Source: Pelotomaculum sp. (GTDB lineage: Bacteria; Bacillota; Desulfotomaculia; Desulfotomaculales; Pelotomaculaceae). Taken from it: 30,445 nt of DNA. The notes under the pieces were generated by a model. The model saw only the letters and a list, made by a program, of their open reading frames with translations. It had not been told where the DNA came from and made no database searches. Each line of letters opens with the position of its first letter. The first letter of the stretch is position 1. Location of the stretch: positions 1 through 30,445 of the forward strand of contig JALHFC010000013.1 of the NCBI GenBank assembly GCA_022839445.1, written 5' to 3'. Both the position numbers and the translations under genes were made by a program. Positions 1-8,176 of this stretch are shown here, in pieces.

Positions 1-1
1 C

Positions 2-217
2 CAGTTGGCCGGCCTTTATAAAGACGCCGTGAAAATACGCTTGGCGGCGCCTCCTGTTGAGGGCAAAGCCAACGAGGCTTGCCGTGCTTTTATTGCGGAG
101 GTCCTGTCGGTGCCCCGTTCCCGGGTGGAGATCGTGTCCGGGCTGACCGGCCGCAATAAACTAATTAAAGTCACGGGTGTAAGCGCCGAAAAGGTATTAA
201 AGGCCTTTTTAGTCTAA
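2..217 (+). CDS. DUF167/YggU family protein, 3' part (start outside window)
   Basis: The reading frame is open from the first complete codon and ends at TAA 215-217. The visible 71 residues carry the family core: a KIRLAAPPVEGKANEA-like segment, then an SRVEIVSG segment and a GRNKL-type motif. DUF167 (YggU/UPF0235) proteins are usually about 90-100 residues, so roughly the first 20-25 residues lie upstream of the window. An internal TTG at 5 is not a credible start because the conserved fold begins before it. The biochemical role of the family is not established. In Firmicutes these genes often lie downstream of division genes (sepF, yggT, divIVA) and before ileS, which matches what follows here. 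Its end faces the HD-GYP gene with an 11-nt gap. Confidence 0.85.
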   Translation, partial: QLAGLYKDAVKIRLAAPPVEGKANEACRAFIAEVLSVPRSRVEIVSGLTGRNKLIKVTGVSAEKVLKAFLV

Positions 218-228
218 GCCCGGCGCAT

Positions 229-1308
229 TTAGCTGTAGCTCTCCAGCAGCGACTGGATTTCTTTTGTGGATATCGTCCTTGTAATATACAATTCGCTTTG
301 TTCGGATAGGGGAATCTCTTGCGGCGCCGGCAGTAGCCGGCGGTTTTGATTAAAAAGCACACGCACCCTGGGAAACATAGAATGGCCCTTTGGGGTGTCA
401 ATGACTGCGGCTATCCGGCAGTCGTTTAATTCGATGAAAACGCCGGACGGATAAGCGGCAATGTTGTGCAGGAAGGCTTCGACAATATGGTCTTTAAACC
501 AAAAGTTGCCGGAGGCGGCGCACATCTCGTATGCTTCATGAGGAGGGAAGGCGTTTCTGTAAACACGGTTTGCTGTCAGCGCGTCAAACTTATCGGAGAT
601 GGCGACAATCTGCGCGTACTCGTCAAATTCTTTTTCCTTGATCCCCAAAGGGTAGCCTGATCCGTTGTAGCACTCGTGATGTTGGTAGGCGATCCGAGCA
701 TGGACATCTTCCAGGCCTTTTGCGGCCCGGATCAGATCGTAGCCGTAGACGGTATGCTTTTTCATTATTTTAAACTCTTCTTTGGTAAGCGTGTCCGGTT
801 TATTTAAGATCTTATCCGGTATTTTTACTTTTCCCAGATCGTGCAGCAACGCCCCCACACCCAGGACGCCCAGTTCTTTTTTATCAAGTTCTAAAGTAAT
901 GCCGGTCATTAAGGCTAATACGCAGACATTGACCGAATGGGCGAAAGTGTAGTCATCCTGGGAGCGCAGTTCGACCAGGTTCACCATTAGGGAACTGCTG
1001 GATAAAAGTTCATCTGTCACCAGCCTGCCGGATTCCTTCGTTTCCAATAAAATATTCTTCACCTGTTGCACGGCGGCTAACCTAGTTTGATCGGCGATGA
1101 CATCTTTAACCACTATTTTCGGTATCACTGTACCGGGCGCCGACTCGTCGTCTATAAAAACAAAAGATACTTCAAGCTGCGCCAGCTTTCTGATATGGCC
1201 GGGTGTTAGCTCCACCCCTTTGCGAATAAGCATTTCACCCCTAGCACCGTAAATTGTTCTCCCTATTTTCATGCCAGGTTCTAATGAAGAAATGTTTACT
1301 TTACCCAT
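229..1308 (-). CDS. HD-GYP domain protein (putative c-di-GMP phosphodiesterase)
   Basis: A 359-aa protein. An N-terminal region of about 100 residues, beginning ISSLEPGMKIGRTIYG, is of the kind often found before HD-GYP domains. The HD-GYP domain covers roughly residues 100-290: HD at 156-157 in LLHDLGKVKIPD, then HHE at 210-212 followed by GSGYP at 216-220. The metal-binding and GYP signatures are therefore present. The family hydrolyses cyclic di-GMP; activity here is inferred. No membrane segment or receiver domain is obvious, so it is probably cytosolic. I chose ATG 1308 because a GGGGGG stretch lies about 7 nt upstream. A longer frame to ATG 1335 would start inside the -10 box of the gene's own promoter and has no SD. 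It stands alone on the minus strand. Confidence 0.9.
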   Translation of the reverse strand: MGKVNISSLEPGMKIGRTIYGARGEMLIRKGVELTPGHIRKLAQLEVSFVFIDDESAPGTVIPKIVVKDVIADQTRLAAVQQVKNILLETKESGRLVTDELLSSSSLMVNLVELRSQDDYTFAHSVNVCVLALMTGITLELDKKELGVLGVGALLHDLGKVKIPDKILNKPDTLTKEEFKIMKKHTVYGYDLIRAAKGLEDVHARIAYQHHECYNGSGYPLGIKEKEFDEYAQIVAISDKFDALTANRVYRNAFPPHEAYEMCAASGNFWFKDHIVEAFLHNIAAYPSGVFIELNDCRIAAVIDTPKGHSMFPRVRVLFNQNRRLLPAPQEIPLSEQSELYITRTISTKEIQSLLESYS

Positions 1309-1330
1309 ATTTATTGCCCCCCAGACGGTA

Positions 1331-1360
1331 ATCATAATAAAGTAATAATTATATGGTCAA
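1331..1360 (-). promoter_or_regulatory. Sigma-A-type promoter of the HD-GYP gene
   Basis: Read on the minus strand, TTGACC (1360-1355) is followed after an 18-nt spacer by TATGAT (1336-1331). Transcription would start near 1324, giving a very short leader with a G-rich SD before ATG 1308. The -10 box overlaps the upstream in-frame ATG at 1335, which argues for the shorter protein. Confidence 0.6.
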
Positions 1361-1498
1361 TAAATGAATGAGTTTATAAACAATATATACATTTCTTGCG
1401 ACATTCACTTAGTAAATCTTACCATAAAGTTTGGCCACGTGTCAACTGATTAATATGTGTTTTCAAATTGTATGTGCCGGCTCAAATTATATGAGCAG

Positions 1499-1527
1499 TT
1501 GACTGAAATGGCGTCTTTCTATATAAT
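1499..1527 (+). promoter_or_regulatory. Sigma-A-type promoter of the ileS operon
   Basis: TTGACT (1499-1504), a 17-nt spacer and a perfect TATAAT (1522-1527). The predicted start near 1534 lies just before the T-box stem I sequences. The DNA between this promoter and the HD-GYP promoter (about 1361-1498) is AT-rich and shows nothing else I can support. Confidence 0.75.
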
Positions 1528-1533
1528 AAGGCG

Positions 1534-1825
1534 TGTTAGCAATGTTTATCCTAAAGCCTGTGAGCGGGAAGAGTAGGCGAAGGACTGTCCGTTTAAAGAG
1601 AGCCCGGGTTTGGTGGGAGCCGGGCGCGGCATTCGCTGAAAATCACCCGTGAGGCGCCGGCTGAAACCCATCGGCGGGGACTAAGCCGGGCCGGTTCGCC
1701 GCCGTTAAACGGCGACTTAAAGAGGCCGGCTTTTAGCGCATTTGTGTTGTTATGCGCCGGGCCGGCAGTTAGGGTGGTACCGCGGGCGATAAATCCCGTC
1801 CCTTAGGGGCGGGATTTTGTGTGCA
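1534..1825 (+). promoter_or_regulatory. T-box leader, isoleucine-specific, upstream of ileS
   Basis: The T-box core AGGGTGGTACCGCG lies at 1771-1784. It is followed by an intrinsic terminator hairpin (ATCCCGTCCC, loop TTA, GGGGCGGGAT, about 1793-1816) and a short T-run. Stem I contains the AGAGAGCCCGGG-type region and a specifier-loop segment, CTGAAAATCACCC, in which ATC at 1642-1644 is followed by the usual purine; ATC is an isoleucine codon, matching the downstream gene. By established T-box mechanism, uncharged tRNA-Ile pairs with the specifier and the T-box bulge, stabilises the antiterminator and permits transcription. The specifier assignment is from pattern, not from computed folding. 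The next frame up, AAT, would read Asn but fits the gene context less well. Confidence 0.93.
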
Positions 1826-1883
1826 CTGATAGTTTTTTAGCGTAAAAACGGTAATAATGTTTTATTAGCGAGGTGTGAAAAAA

Positions 1884-4673
1884 ATGGACTATAGTAAAAC
1901 TTTAAACTTGCCCAAGACTAATTTTCCGATGCGCGCCAACCTTCCCGAAAGAGAGCTGGAAATTTTAAAATATTGGGACGAGATGGACATTTACCGTAAG
2001 GTCCAGGAAAAAAACAGCGGGCGCCCGAAATTCATTTTACACGACGGGCCGCCTTACGCCAACGGGCACATCCACCTGGGGCATGTTTTGAATAAGGTTT
2101 TAAAGGACATCGTGGTGAAGTATCACTCCATGTCCGGTTATGATGCGCCTTACGTGCCGGGTTGGGATACCCACGGCTTGCCTATTGAGCAGCAGGCCAT
2201 TAAAACCTACGGGCTAAAGCGGCATGAAATAGACCCGGTGGAATTTCGCAGCAAGTGTAAGAATTTTGCCCTTAAGTTTGTGGATATACAAAGAGATGAG
2301 TTTAAGCGGTTGGGTGTGCGGGGACAATGGGACAAACCTTACCTGACTCTAATGCCTCATTTTGAAGCCCGCCAGATCGGTGTTTTCGGCGCCATGGCAA
2401 AGAAGGGTTACATTTACAAAGGCCTAAAGCCGGTGTACTGGTGCGCCACTTGCGAAACTGCGCTGGCCGAGGCCGAGGTGGAGTATGGGGACAAGGAGTC
2501 GGCGTCAATTTACGTCCGGTTCCCGGTAAAGGACGGTAAGGGGTTGCTGCCGGAGGAAAATACTTATGTAGTGATCTGGACTACCACCCCCTGGACGCTT
2601 CCCGCCAACGTGGCCATTGCCCTGCACCCCGACTATTCGTATGTGCTTATCCAGGCGGGTGGGGATAAATACCTGGTGGCAAAAGATTTAAAGGACAGTT
2701 TTTTAGAGATCAACGGCCTTGGTAGCGCTGTGGTGATCAAGGAGTTCAAGGGGTCGGACCTGGAGCGGGTGGAGTGTAGCCACCCCTTTGTGGACAGGAC
2801 TTCGCTTATAATCCTGGGTGAGCATGTCACTTTGGATCAGGGCGCCGGGTGTGTCCATACCGCTCCGGGTCATGGCATGGAAGACTTTGTGGTGGGTAAA
2901 CTTTACGACCTTCCCATTATCTCCCCTGTTGACGCCAGGGGCCACTTTACTGCTGAAGGAGGTATTTTTGCCGGCCAGTTTTACCTGGACGCTAACCAAA
3001 GCGTAGTACGGGAACTGGAACAGCGGGGTCATTTAATGCATTATTCCACTATTGCTCACCAGTACCCGCATTGCTGGCGCTGTAAGAAGCCGGTATTCTT
3101 CCGGGCTACCGAGCAATGGTTCGCTTCTATCGACGGGTTCCGGCAGGCTGCTTTGGATGCCATTCGTAAAGTAAAATGGATCCCGGGTTGGGGAGAAGAA
3201 CGGATTTATAACATGGTAGTCAACCGGGGCGACTGGTGCATTTCACGCCAGCGCAGCTGGGGAGTGCCGATCCCTATTTTTTACTGTGAGGGATGCGGGA
3301 AAGAATTAATTAACGACGAAACAATCAGCTATCTCCAGGAGCTGTTTCGCAAACATGGTTCCGACGTTTGGTTTTCACGTGAGGCCAATGACCTGCTGCC
3401 CGGGGGGGTAAAATGTCCTCAATGCGGCGGTGGTGAATTTACCAAGGAGTCAGATATCATGGATGTCTGGTTCGATTCGGGTACCAGCCACATGGGTGTG
3501 TTGGATGAGCCGTCCGTGTGGCCGGACTTGCGCTGGCCGGCAGACCTTTACCTGGAGGGTAGCGACCAGCATAGGGGATGGTTTAACTCATCCCTTTCCA
3601 CCTCGGTGGCTGTGACCGGCGAGGCGCCTTACCGGGCCGTGTTGACGCATGGTTTTTTAGTAGACGAACAGGGGCGCAAAATGTCCAAGTCTCTGGGTAA
3701 CGTGGTTGACCCCGCCAAGGTGATCAAACAGATGGGCGCCGATATCCTGCGCCTGTGGGTCAGCTCGGCCGATTACCGGAGTGACCTGGCGGCTTCCCAG
3801 AACATTTTAAAGCAGATGACCGAGGCTTACCGGAAGATAAGGAACACCTGCCGCTTTTTAATCGGTAACCTGTATGACTTCGATCCGGACCGGGATGTGG
3901 TGGAATACGGGCTATTACCCGAGATTGACCGCTGGGCGCTGCTTAAATTGCAAAAATTGATTCAAAAGGTGACCGGCGCGTACCGGGACTATGAGTTTCA
4001 CGTGGTCTACCACGCTATCCACGGTTTTTGCGCCATTGATATGAGCGCCCTTTACCTGGATATCATCAAGGACCGCCTTTACACCGCGCACGCGCGATCA
4101 ACCGGGCGGCGGGCGGCTCAAACGGTCCTTTACGAAGCGCTGACTGCCCTGGTCCGTCTTTTAACTCCGATCCTGGCCTTTACATCGGAGGAAATCTGGC
4201 GTTATATACCGGGCGAAAAGGGTAGCGTAGAAAGCGTTCAACTCACCGGTATGCCGGTGGCAAAAGAAGAATACCTGGATAGTGATCTGGATCAAAAATG
4301 GGAGCGCCTGCTTTCGGTAAGGGGTGAAGTTACCAGAGTCCTGGAAGCGGCAAGGCGGGAAAAAATAATCGGCAACTCCTTGGAGGCCGAAGTTGATCTA
4401 TATGCCGGTGAAGATCTGTACAAATTTTTAAAACCCTTAGCCGGAGAATTGGACACCCTCTTTATCGTTTCGGGTGTAACGCTGGGGTGCTCCGACGAAG
4501 CGCCCCCAAATGCCATGCGTTTTGATACCATGCCGGGGTTGGCGGTATCAGTCCGTCCGGCCGGCGGTCAAAAATGCGAGCGTTGCTGGATGTACAACCA
4601 GGAAGTGGGCGCCGATCCTAAACATCCAACTGTCTGTCCCAAGTGCTCGAGGGCGTTGCAAGGGGAATTCTAA
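1884..4673 (+). CDS. ileS: Isoleucyl-tRNA synthetase
   Basis: A 929-aa class I synthetase that charges tRNA-Ile. The HIGH-type motif HIHLGH is at about residues 62-67 and KMSKS at about 599-603. Between them lies the CP1 editing insertion with its TTTPWTLPAN segment. The C-terminal zinc finger is intact, with Cys pairs at 898/901 (CERC) and 918/921 (CPKC), and length is normal for the bacterial type. I prefer ATG 1884 over the in-frame GTG 1875 because the AGGTG at 1871-1875 is properly spaced only for the ATG. The zinc-finger type is the usual bacterial housekeeping form, not the mupirocin-resistant form; that last point is inferred from family knowledge. It is the first gene of an operon under the T-box. 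Confidence 0.98.
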   Translation: MDYSKTLNLPKTNFPMRANLPERELEILKYWDEMDIYRKVQEKNSGRPKFILHDGPPYANGHIHLGHVLNKVLKDIVVKYHSMSGYDAPYVPGWDTHGLPIEQQAIKTYGLKRHEIDPVEFRSKCKNFALKFVDIQRDEFKRLGVRGQWDKPYLTLMPHFEARQIGVFGAMAKKGYIYKGLKPVYWCATCETALAEAEVEYGDKESASIYVRFPVKDGKGLLPEENTYVVIWTTTPWTLPANVAIALHPDYSYVLIQAGGDKYLVAKDLKDSFLEINGLGSAVVIKEFKGSDLERVECSHPFVDRTSLIILGEHVTLDQGAGCVHTAPGHGMEDFVVGKLYDLPIISPVDARGHFTAEGGIFAGQFYLDANQSVVRELEQRGHLMHYSTIAHQYPHCWRCKKPVFFRATEQWFASIDGFRQAALDAIRKVKWIPGWGEERIYNMVVNRGDWCISRQRSWGVPIPIFYCEGCGKELINDETISYLQELFRKHGSDVWFSREANDLLPGGVKCPQCGGGEFTKESDIMDVWFDSGTSHMGVLDEPSVWPDLRWPADLYLEGSDQHRGWFNSSLSTSVAVTGEAPYRAVLTHGFLVDEQGRKMSKSLGNVVDPAKVIKQMGADILRLWVSSADYRSDLAASQNILKQMTEAYRKIRNTCRFLIGNLYDFDPDRDVVEYGLLPEIDRWALLKLQKLIQKVTGAYRDYEFHVVYHAIHGFCAIDMSALYLDIIKDRLYTAHARSTGRRAAQTVLYEALTALVRLLTPILAFTSEEIWRYIPGEKGSVESVQLTGMPVAKEEYLDSDLDQKWERLLSVRGEVTRVLEAARREKIIGNSLEAEVDLYAGEDLYKFLKPLAGELDTLFIVSGVTLGCSDEAPPNAMRFDTMPGLAVSVRPAGGQKCERCWMYNQEVGADPKHPTVCPKCSRALQGEF

Positions 4674-4703
4674 CAATAAAAATGGAAAGGTGGCCGTTAT
4701 ATC

Positions 4704-4949
4704 ATGGAAATCAAAATATTAGGTCCGGGCTGCCGGAGATGTAAGGCTTTGGCTAAGGATGTGGACGACGTTGTGGCCGGCCTGGACATGGACATCCGGG
4801 TGGAAAAGGTAGAAAAAATGGATGAAATCCTTAAATATAATATCTTACTTACACCGGGTCTGGTAATTGACGGAAAACTTATTTCCACCGGCCGCGTTCC
4901 CTCAAAAAGTGAGATTAAAAAGTGGATTTTGGATAACGCAGGTGACTAA
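4704..4949 (+). CDS. Small thioredoxin-fold (redox-active disulfide) protein
   Basis: An 81-aa protein that starts with a short beta strand and a CxxC motif, GPGCRRCKAL at about residues 7-16. It ends with a conserved TPGLVIDGKL segment at about 50-59, whose proline is the cis-Pro position of thioredoxin folds. This matches the small redox-active disulfide / glutaredoxin-like proteins of archaea and anaerobes. There is no signal peptide, so it should be cytosolic. The SD AAAGGTGG sits about 10 nt before ATG 4704. It lies 30 nt after ileS and 38 nt before lspA and probably shares the T-box transcript. Its redox partner is unknown; no thioredoxin reductase is present in the window. Confidence 0.85.
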   Translation: MEIKILGPGCRRCKALAKDVDDVVAGLDMDIRVEKVEKMDEILKYNILLTPGLVIDGKLISTGRVPSKSEIKKWILDNAGD

Positions 4950-4987
4950 AAAACAACCTTTCAAGATACTGTTATGGTGATGATACG

Positions 4988-5446
4988 ATGTTCTTTTTTA
5001 TTGCAGCAGCTACTTTTATAGCTGATCAAGTTTCTAAAGCCGCCGTGCGGGTATTGATGTACCAGGGGGAATCAATTCCGGTGGCGCCGCCGGTTTTTTA
5101 TATTACTTATATTATGAACCCCGGCGCGGCGTTCGGGCTCCTGGCTAACCGGACGCCTTTCTTTATAGCTGTAGGAATCCTGCTTGTAGCTGGAGTATTA
5201 ATCGGGTACAAGAAGTTGCCAAAGGGAAACAATTTATTAAAGTACGGCCTGGCCTTGCTTTTAGGCGGGGCGCTTGGTAACCTTGCCGACCGGTTGCGGT
5301 ATGGCCGTGTGGTAGATTTTTTAGATTTCCGGGTCTGGCCGGTTTTCAACCTGGCAGACATAGCCATCGTGGCCGGGGTCTGTCTGCTGGCGTGGGAGTT
5401 AATTAAAGGTAGTGGTAATAAGTCAAAAAGGGACAGGGGATTGTAG
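4988..5446 (+). CDS. lspA: Lipoprotein signal peptidase (signal peptidase II)
   Basis: A 152-aa polytopic membrane aspartyl protease that removes signal peptides from prolipoproteins after lipidation. The family boxes are visible: the N-terminal helix with ADQVSK at about 12-17, NPGAAFG at about 44-50, GNLADRLRYGRVVDFLDF with the catalytic Asp at about 110, and FNLAD with the second catalytic Asp at about 124. Four hydrophobic segments are present and the tail is basic. ATG 4988 follows GGTGAT with 6-nt spacing. The protein starts directly in the first helix, a little short at the N-terminus but complete for the catalytic core. It is followed 2 nt later by the pseudouridine synthase, a pairing conserved in Firmicutes. 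Confidence 0.97.
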   Translation: MFFFIAAATFIADQVSKAAVRVLMYQGESIPVAPPVFYITYIMNPGAAFGLLANRTPFFIAVGILLVAGVLIGYKKLPKGNNLLKYGLALLLGGALGNLADRLRYGRVVDFLDFRVWPVFNLADIAIVAGVCLLAWELIKGSGNKSKRDRGL

Positions 5447-5448
5447 CA

Positions 5449-6384
5449 TTGCTGGTATATTCCTTGGAAGCAGGGGAGGGGGACGCCGGTAAAAGGCTGG
5501 ATGTTTTTCTAGCTGCCGCAACAGAGGATTTAACCCGCTCTTACGTTCAGAAATTAATCGGGGAAGAAATGGTCACGGTCAACGGGCAAAAGGTCCGTTC
5601 CAGCCACAGGGTCAAGCCGGGGGACCTGATCAGGTTTCAAGTTCCCGTGCCTGAGGAAACAGTAATTAAGCCGGAGCCAATACCCTTGGATGTTTACTAC
5701 GAGGATTCCGACGTCATCGTGATCAACAAACCAAGGGGGATGGTGGTCCATCCTGCACCGGGCAATTATTCCGGTACGCTGGTAAACGCTCTCCTGCACC
5801 ACTGCCGCGACTTGTCCGGAATTGGCGGGGTAATGCGTCCCGGTATAGTCCACCGTTTAGATAAGGACACATCCGGCCTGATTATGGCGGCTAAAAACGA
5901 CATAGCCCACGTTAGCCTTTCCCGGCAGTTAAAGGACAGGTCGATTGAACGGCGTTACCAGGCGCTGGTACATGGGCAGGTCAGGAAGCAATCGGGAATA
6001 ATCAATGCCCCCATTGGGCGCGATTTGAACAATAGACAGAAAATGGCGGTAACGCCCGGCAGCGGAAAAGATGCGGTGACAAAATACCGTGTGTTGGGTC
6101 GCTATAGCGATTACACATTTCTTGAGTTAAAGTTAGAAACCGGAAGGACCCACCAGATTAGGGTACACCTGTCTTTTATCGGGCACCCGGTGGTAGATGA
6201 TCCTAAGTATGGTGCCTCCCGCTCCCACTTCGGCCTGGAAGGGCAGTTTCTCCATGCGGTGGCGCTTGGTTTTAGGCACCCGCGCACGGGCGCCTATCTT
6301 GAATACGAGTCGCCTCTGCCCCGGGTCCTGTCTGACATTTTGCAAAACCTAACGCCTGAAAGCCCTGCCAAAAGGCATCAATAA
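5449..6384 (+). CDS. RluD-family 23S rRNA pseudouridine synthase
   Basis: A 311-aa protein with an N-terminal S4 RNA-binding domain (about residues 14-75) and a RluA/RluD-type catalytic domain. The signature HRLDKDTSG lies at 135-143, with the catalytic Asp at about 138; GRTHQIRVH is present near 223-231. It isomerises uridines in large-subunit rRNA or a similar RNA; the exact site is not deducible from sequence. Start is TTG 5449, supported by AGGGGA at 5435-5440 with 8-nt spacing. It is the last gene of the ileS transcript, equivalent by position to B. subtilis ylyB. Its last 36 bases overlap, tail to tail, the DUF441 gene on the other strand. No terminator is visible in between. Confidence 0.95.
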   Translation: MLVYSLEAGEGDAGKRLDVFLAAATEDLTRSYVQKLIGEEMVTVNGQKVRSSHRVKPGDLIRFQVPVPEETVIKPEPIPLDVYYEDSDVIVINKPRGMVVHPAPGNYSGTLVNALLHHCRDLSGIGGVMRPGIVHRLDKDTSGLIMAAKNDIAHVSLSRQLKDRSIERRYQALVHGQVRKQSGIINAPIGRDLNNRQKMAVTPGSGKDAVTKYRVLGRYSDYTFLELKLETGRTHQIRVHLSFIGHPVVDDPKYGASRSHFGLEGQFLHAVALGFRHPRTGAYLEYESPLPRVLSDILQNLTPESPAKRHQ

Positions 6385-6804
6385 AGCCGCGATGCCCGCT
6401 GCCATCAACGGCCCTACGGGCACGCCACGCAAAAACACGATACCTAAAATAGATCCAAATACCAGGCCAAAAACAATCTCTGGATCAATCCTTAGCAAGT
6501 TTAGACCATGCCTGTTTAAAAGGGTTGCCAGCGCTCCCCCGGCAACAGCCAAGATGCCGGGTAGCGAGGTAAGATTGCATAAGATATCCCGCCCTGATAT
6601 CTTCCCTTCAGCCAGGGGAACCAGAATTGAAAGCATCAGGAATAAAAGGCCCAGTTCCAGTCCGCGCCGTTCCAGCAGGGGAAACACCAGGTTGATGTTG
6701 GTAAACTTAAAAATTAGCATCAGGCTGGCTGCTGTGGCGATCAGGTGCGAATGTGCTACGATCCCAATCAGGAGCAAAGCCACCAGCACGTTTACCCCGG
6801 ACAA
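6349..6804 (-). CDS. DUF441 (UPF0756) integral membrane protein
   Basis: A 151-aa very hydrophobic protein with about four membrane segments and a LEGKI-like loop (PLAEGKISGRDI, about residues 62-73). A glycine-rich GVPVGPLMAAG segment lies near the C-terminus. It matches the DUF441 / YeaL family, whose function is unknown. The start is TTG 6804; a GGGGAGG SD lies 7-8 nt upstream and no better ATG exists. It lies 123 nt downstream of the phosphosulfolactate synthase gene on the same strand and may be co-transcribed with it. The 3' end overlaps the pseudouridine synthase gene by 36 nt. Confidence 0.88.
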   Translation of the reverse strand: MSGVNVLVALLLIGIVAHSHLIATAASLMLIFKFTNINLVFPLLERRGLELGLLFLMLSILVPLAEGKISGRDILCNLTSLPGILAVAGGALATLLNRHGLNLLRIDPEIVFGLVFGSILGIVFLRGVPVGPLMAAGIAALLMPFGRAFRR

Positions 6805-6927
6805 ATGCTTTCCTCCCCATTAAGCAGTGACTTTGTAAACTATATGTCGCCTCTTTGGTTACTATTACCAGCGTAAAAACGATTTTTCTAAGGAGCGATC
6901 CTATCGCGCATCTTGTCCCCGGAAAAC

Positions 6928-7722
6928 TTATTTAATGGTATTTCTATAAACCCAGCGTAAAGTGTCTCCCCGCAGGCCGGTCCGCAAAGTCTCCAGCGCT
7001 AGCGCTTCACCGGCGGGGATATTGCCTAGGTTGACGTTCGGACCGAAGCGTATGATCAAATCCTGCTGCTGCTGTTTTAAGGGAGCTTCCCAAATCAGCG
7101 CCCTGGGGTCATCCACGGCGGCCAGCATCTGCTCCATTTCACTGTCGATAAAATGACCGTTTTTGTCATAAAAACCAGCGTTTTTGCCTGACTCCCTGCC
7201 TTCGATGATTACTTTAAAGGCGCCGTGCCGGAGGTCACCATGGATTTGATTGATGTAATGCCCTACCTGTCCTTTGTCCTGCAAATATTTCTTTCCCACC
7301 TCAGTCAAAACTTTTAAGTCCATTTCCTTGGCCATTGATATTGCCTCCGCCCTTACCTTTGACGCGATATTGATCGTACCGTCGGAAATCTCTATGGCCG
7401 TGTAGCCGAGGCTAACAGCCTTTTTTAAATATTCGCGCAAGTTGTCTTGTAAAATTGCTATTTCTAAAAGCGTCCCGCCGGGGTATACATCAACCCCGTA
7501 GCTTTTAATTAAGCTTATTTTCTCCTCCAGCAACGCGTGGGGATATAAAACCGATGTCCCAAAACCTAGTTTGATCATGTCAATGTATTCCCCCGCCACT
7601 TCGAGCAAGTCTTTTGTTCCACCTAGACCCAGGCCTTTGTCAATAACCATAGTCAACCCTTGTTGTCTGGGTTTGTCTTCCCGCCCTTTGATGGGAAAAC
7701 CAATAACCTCCTGCCGGTCCAT
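6928..7722 (-). CDS. comA: Phosphosulfolactate synthase family protein (ComA-like)
   Basis: A 264-aa TIM-barrel protein of the ComA family (PF02679). Visible features are GLTMVIDKGLGLGG near the start, a DMIKLGFGTS strand, YPGGTLLEIA, the EISDGTI segment and GPNVNLGNI near the end. ComA adds sulfite to phosphoenolpyruvate to give phosphosulfolactate, the first step to coenzyme M in methanogens. In spore formers the homologue (B. subtilis YitD) is linked to sulfolactate made during sporulation. No ComB or ComC homologue is in the window, so the product here is inferred. The frame extends to GTG 7752, but its AAGGAGG is 13 nt away. ATG 7722 has AGGGG 8 nt upstream and gives the family-like N-terminus, so I chose it. 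Confidence 0.85.
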   Translation of the reverse strand: MDRQEVIGFPIKGREDKPRQQGLTMVIDKGLGLGGTKDLLEVAGEYIDMIKLGFGTSVLYPHALLEEKISLIKSYGVDVYPGGTLLEIAILQDNLREYLKKAVSLGYTAIEISDGTINIASKVRAEAISMAKEMDLKVLTEVGKKYLQDKGQVGHYINQIHGDLRHGAFKVIIEGRESGKNAGFYDKNGHFIDSEMEQMLAAVDDPRALIWEAPLKQQQQDLIIRFGPNVNLGNIPAGEALALETLRTGLRGDTLRWVYRNTIK

Positions 7723-7900
7723 TGCGGCGCCCCTAATATTTTTTCTAAACACGATCAGACTTGCGCCTCCTTTTGGATAATTTGTTTAGGTTATTCACCA
7801 TTAAAAATAAGGGTTACAGCAAAACTTTAAAAAAGACATTTCTAAGCGCCGCCTTGCATATGAAATTTACAAATTAATGTGGGCTAAAGGGGTGTATAAA

Positions 7901-8176
7901 TTGTTCTTATTGACCGATAAGATAGTAGCAGGGATGGCCGGTGTAAGGATCATTTCGGCAACCATTGAGTTTACCGCTGCAATGTTGATGCTCAAGTTCG
8001 GCAAGATTGAGACGGCTTTTAAAATTAATGCTGTCCTGGCGCTGGTCGGACCGACCATATTGCTGACCGTGACCGGTCTGGGTCTGGTCGGTCTGGCCGG
8101 TAAGGTAGCCCCTTTGGGAATGGTTATTATAATAATGGGAGTTCTGTTAATCTTTTTAGGAATTAATAAGCTGTGA
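7901..8176 (+). CDS. YqhV-like (DUF2619) small membrane protein
   Basis: A 91-aa hydrophobic protein starting with TDKIVAGMAGVRI and containing three membrane segments; the middle one includes NAVLALVGPTILL. It resembles B. subtilis YqhV, a gene located next to the spoIIIA operon there, with no assigned biochemical role. I take TTG 7901 as the start because AAAGGGG lies 8 nt upstream and the resulting length fits YqhV. The in-frame ATG at 7877 has no SD. It stands divergent from the ComA-like gene and upstream of fapA. Neither neighbour is part of a spoIIIA-like cluster. Confidence 0.8.
   Translation: MFLLTDKIVAGMAGVRIISATIEFTAAMLMLKFGKIETAFKINAVLALVGPTILLTVTGLGLVGLAGKVAPLGMVIIIMGVLLIFLGINKL

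Noticed and set aside
1375..1498. Further genes or RNA between the HD-GYP and ileS promoters
   Set aside because: No frame with an SD and no tRNA-like cloverleaf was seen; the stretch is AT-rich spacer.
2703..3032. Open frame of 109 codons on the minus strand inside ileS
   Set aside because: It has no SD or family resemblance and lies wholly within the strongly recognisable ileS.
6392..6823. 143-codon plus-strand frame opposite DUF441
   Set aside because: It is the shadow of a membrane-protein gene: basic, Pro/Ser/Thr-rich and without an SD, whereas DUF441 on the other strand matches a known family.
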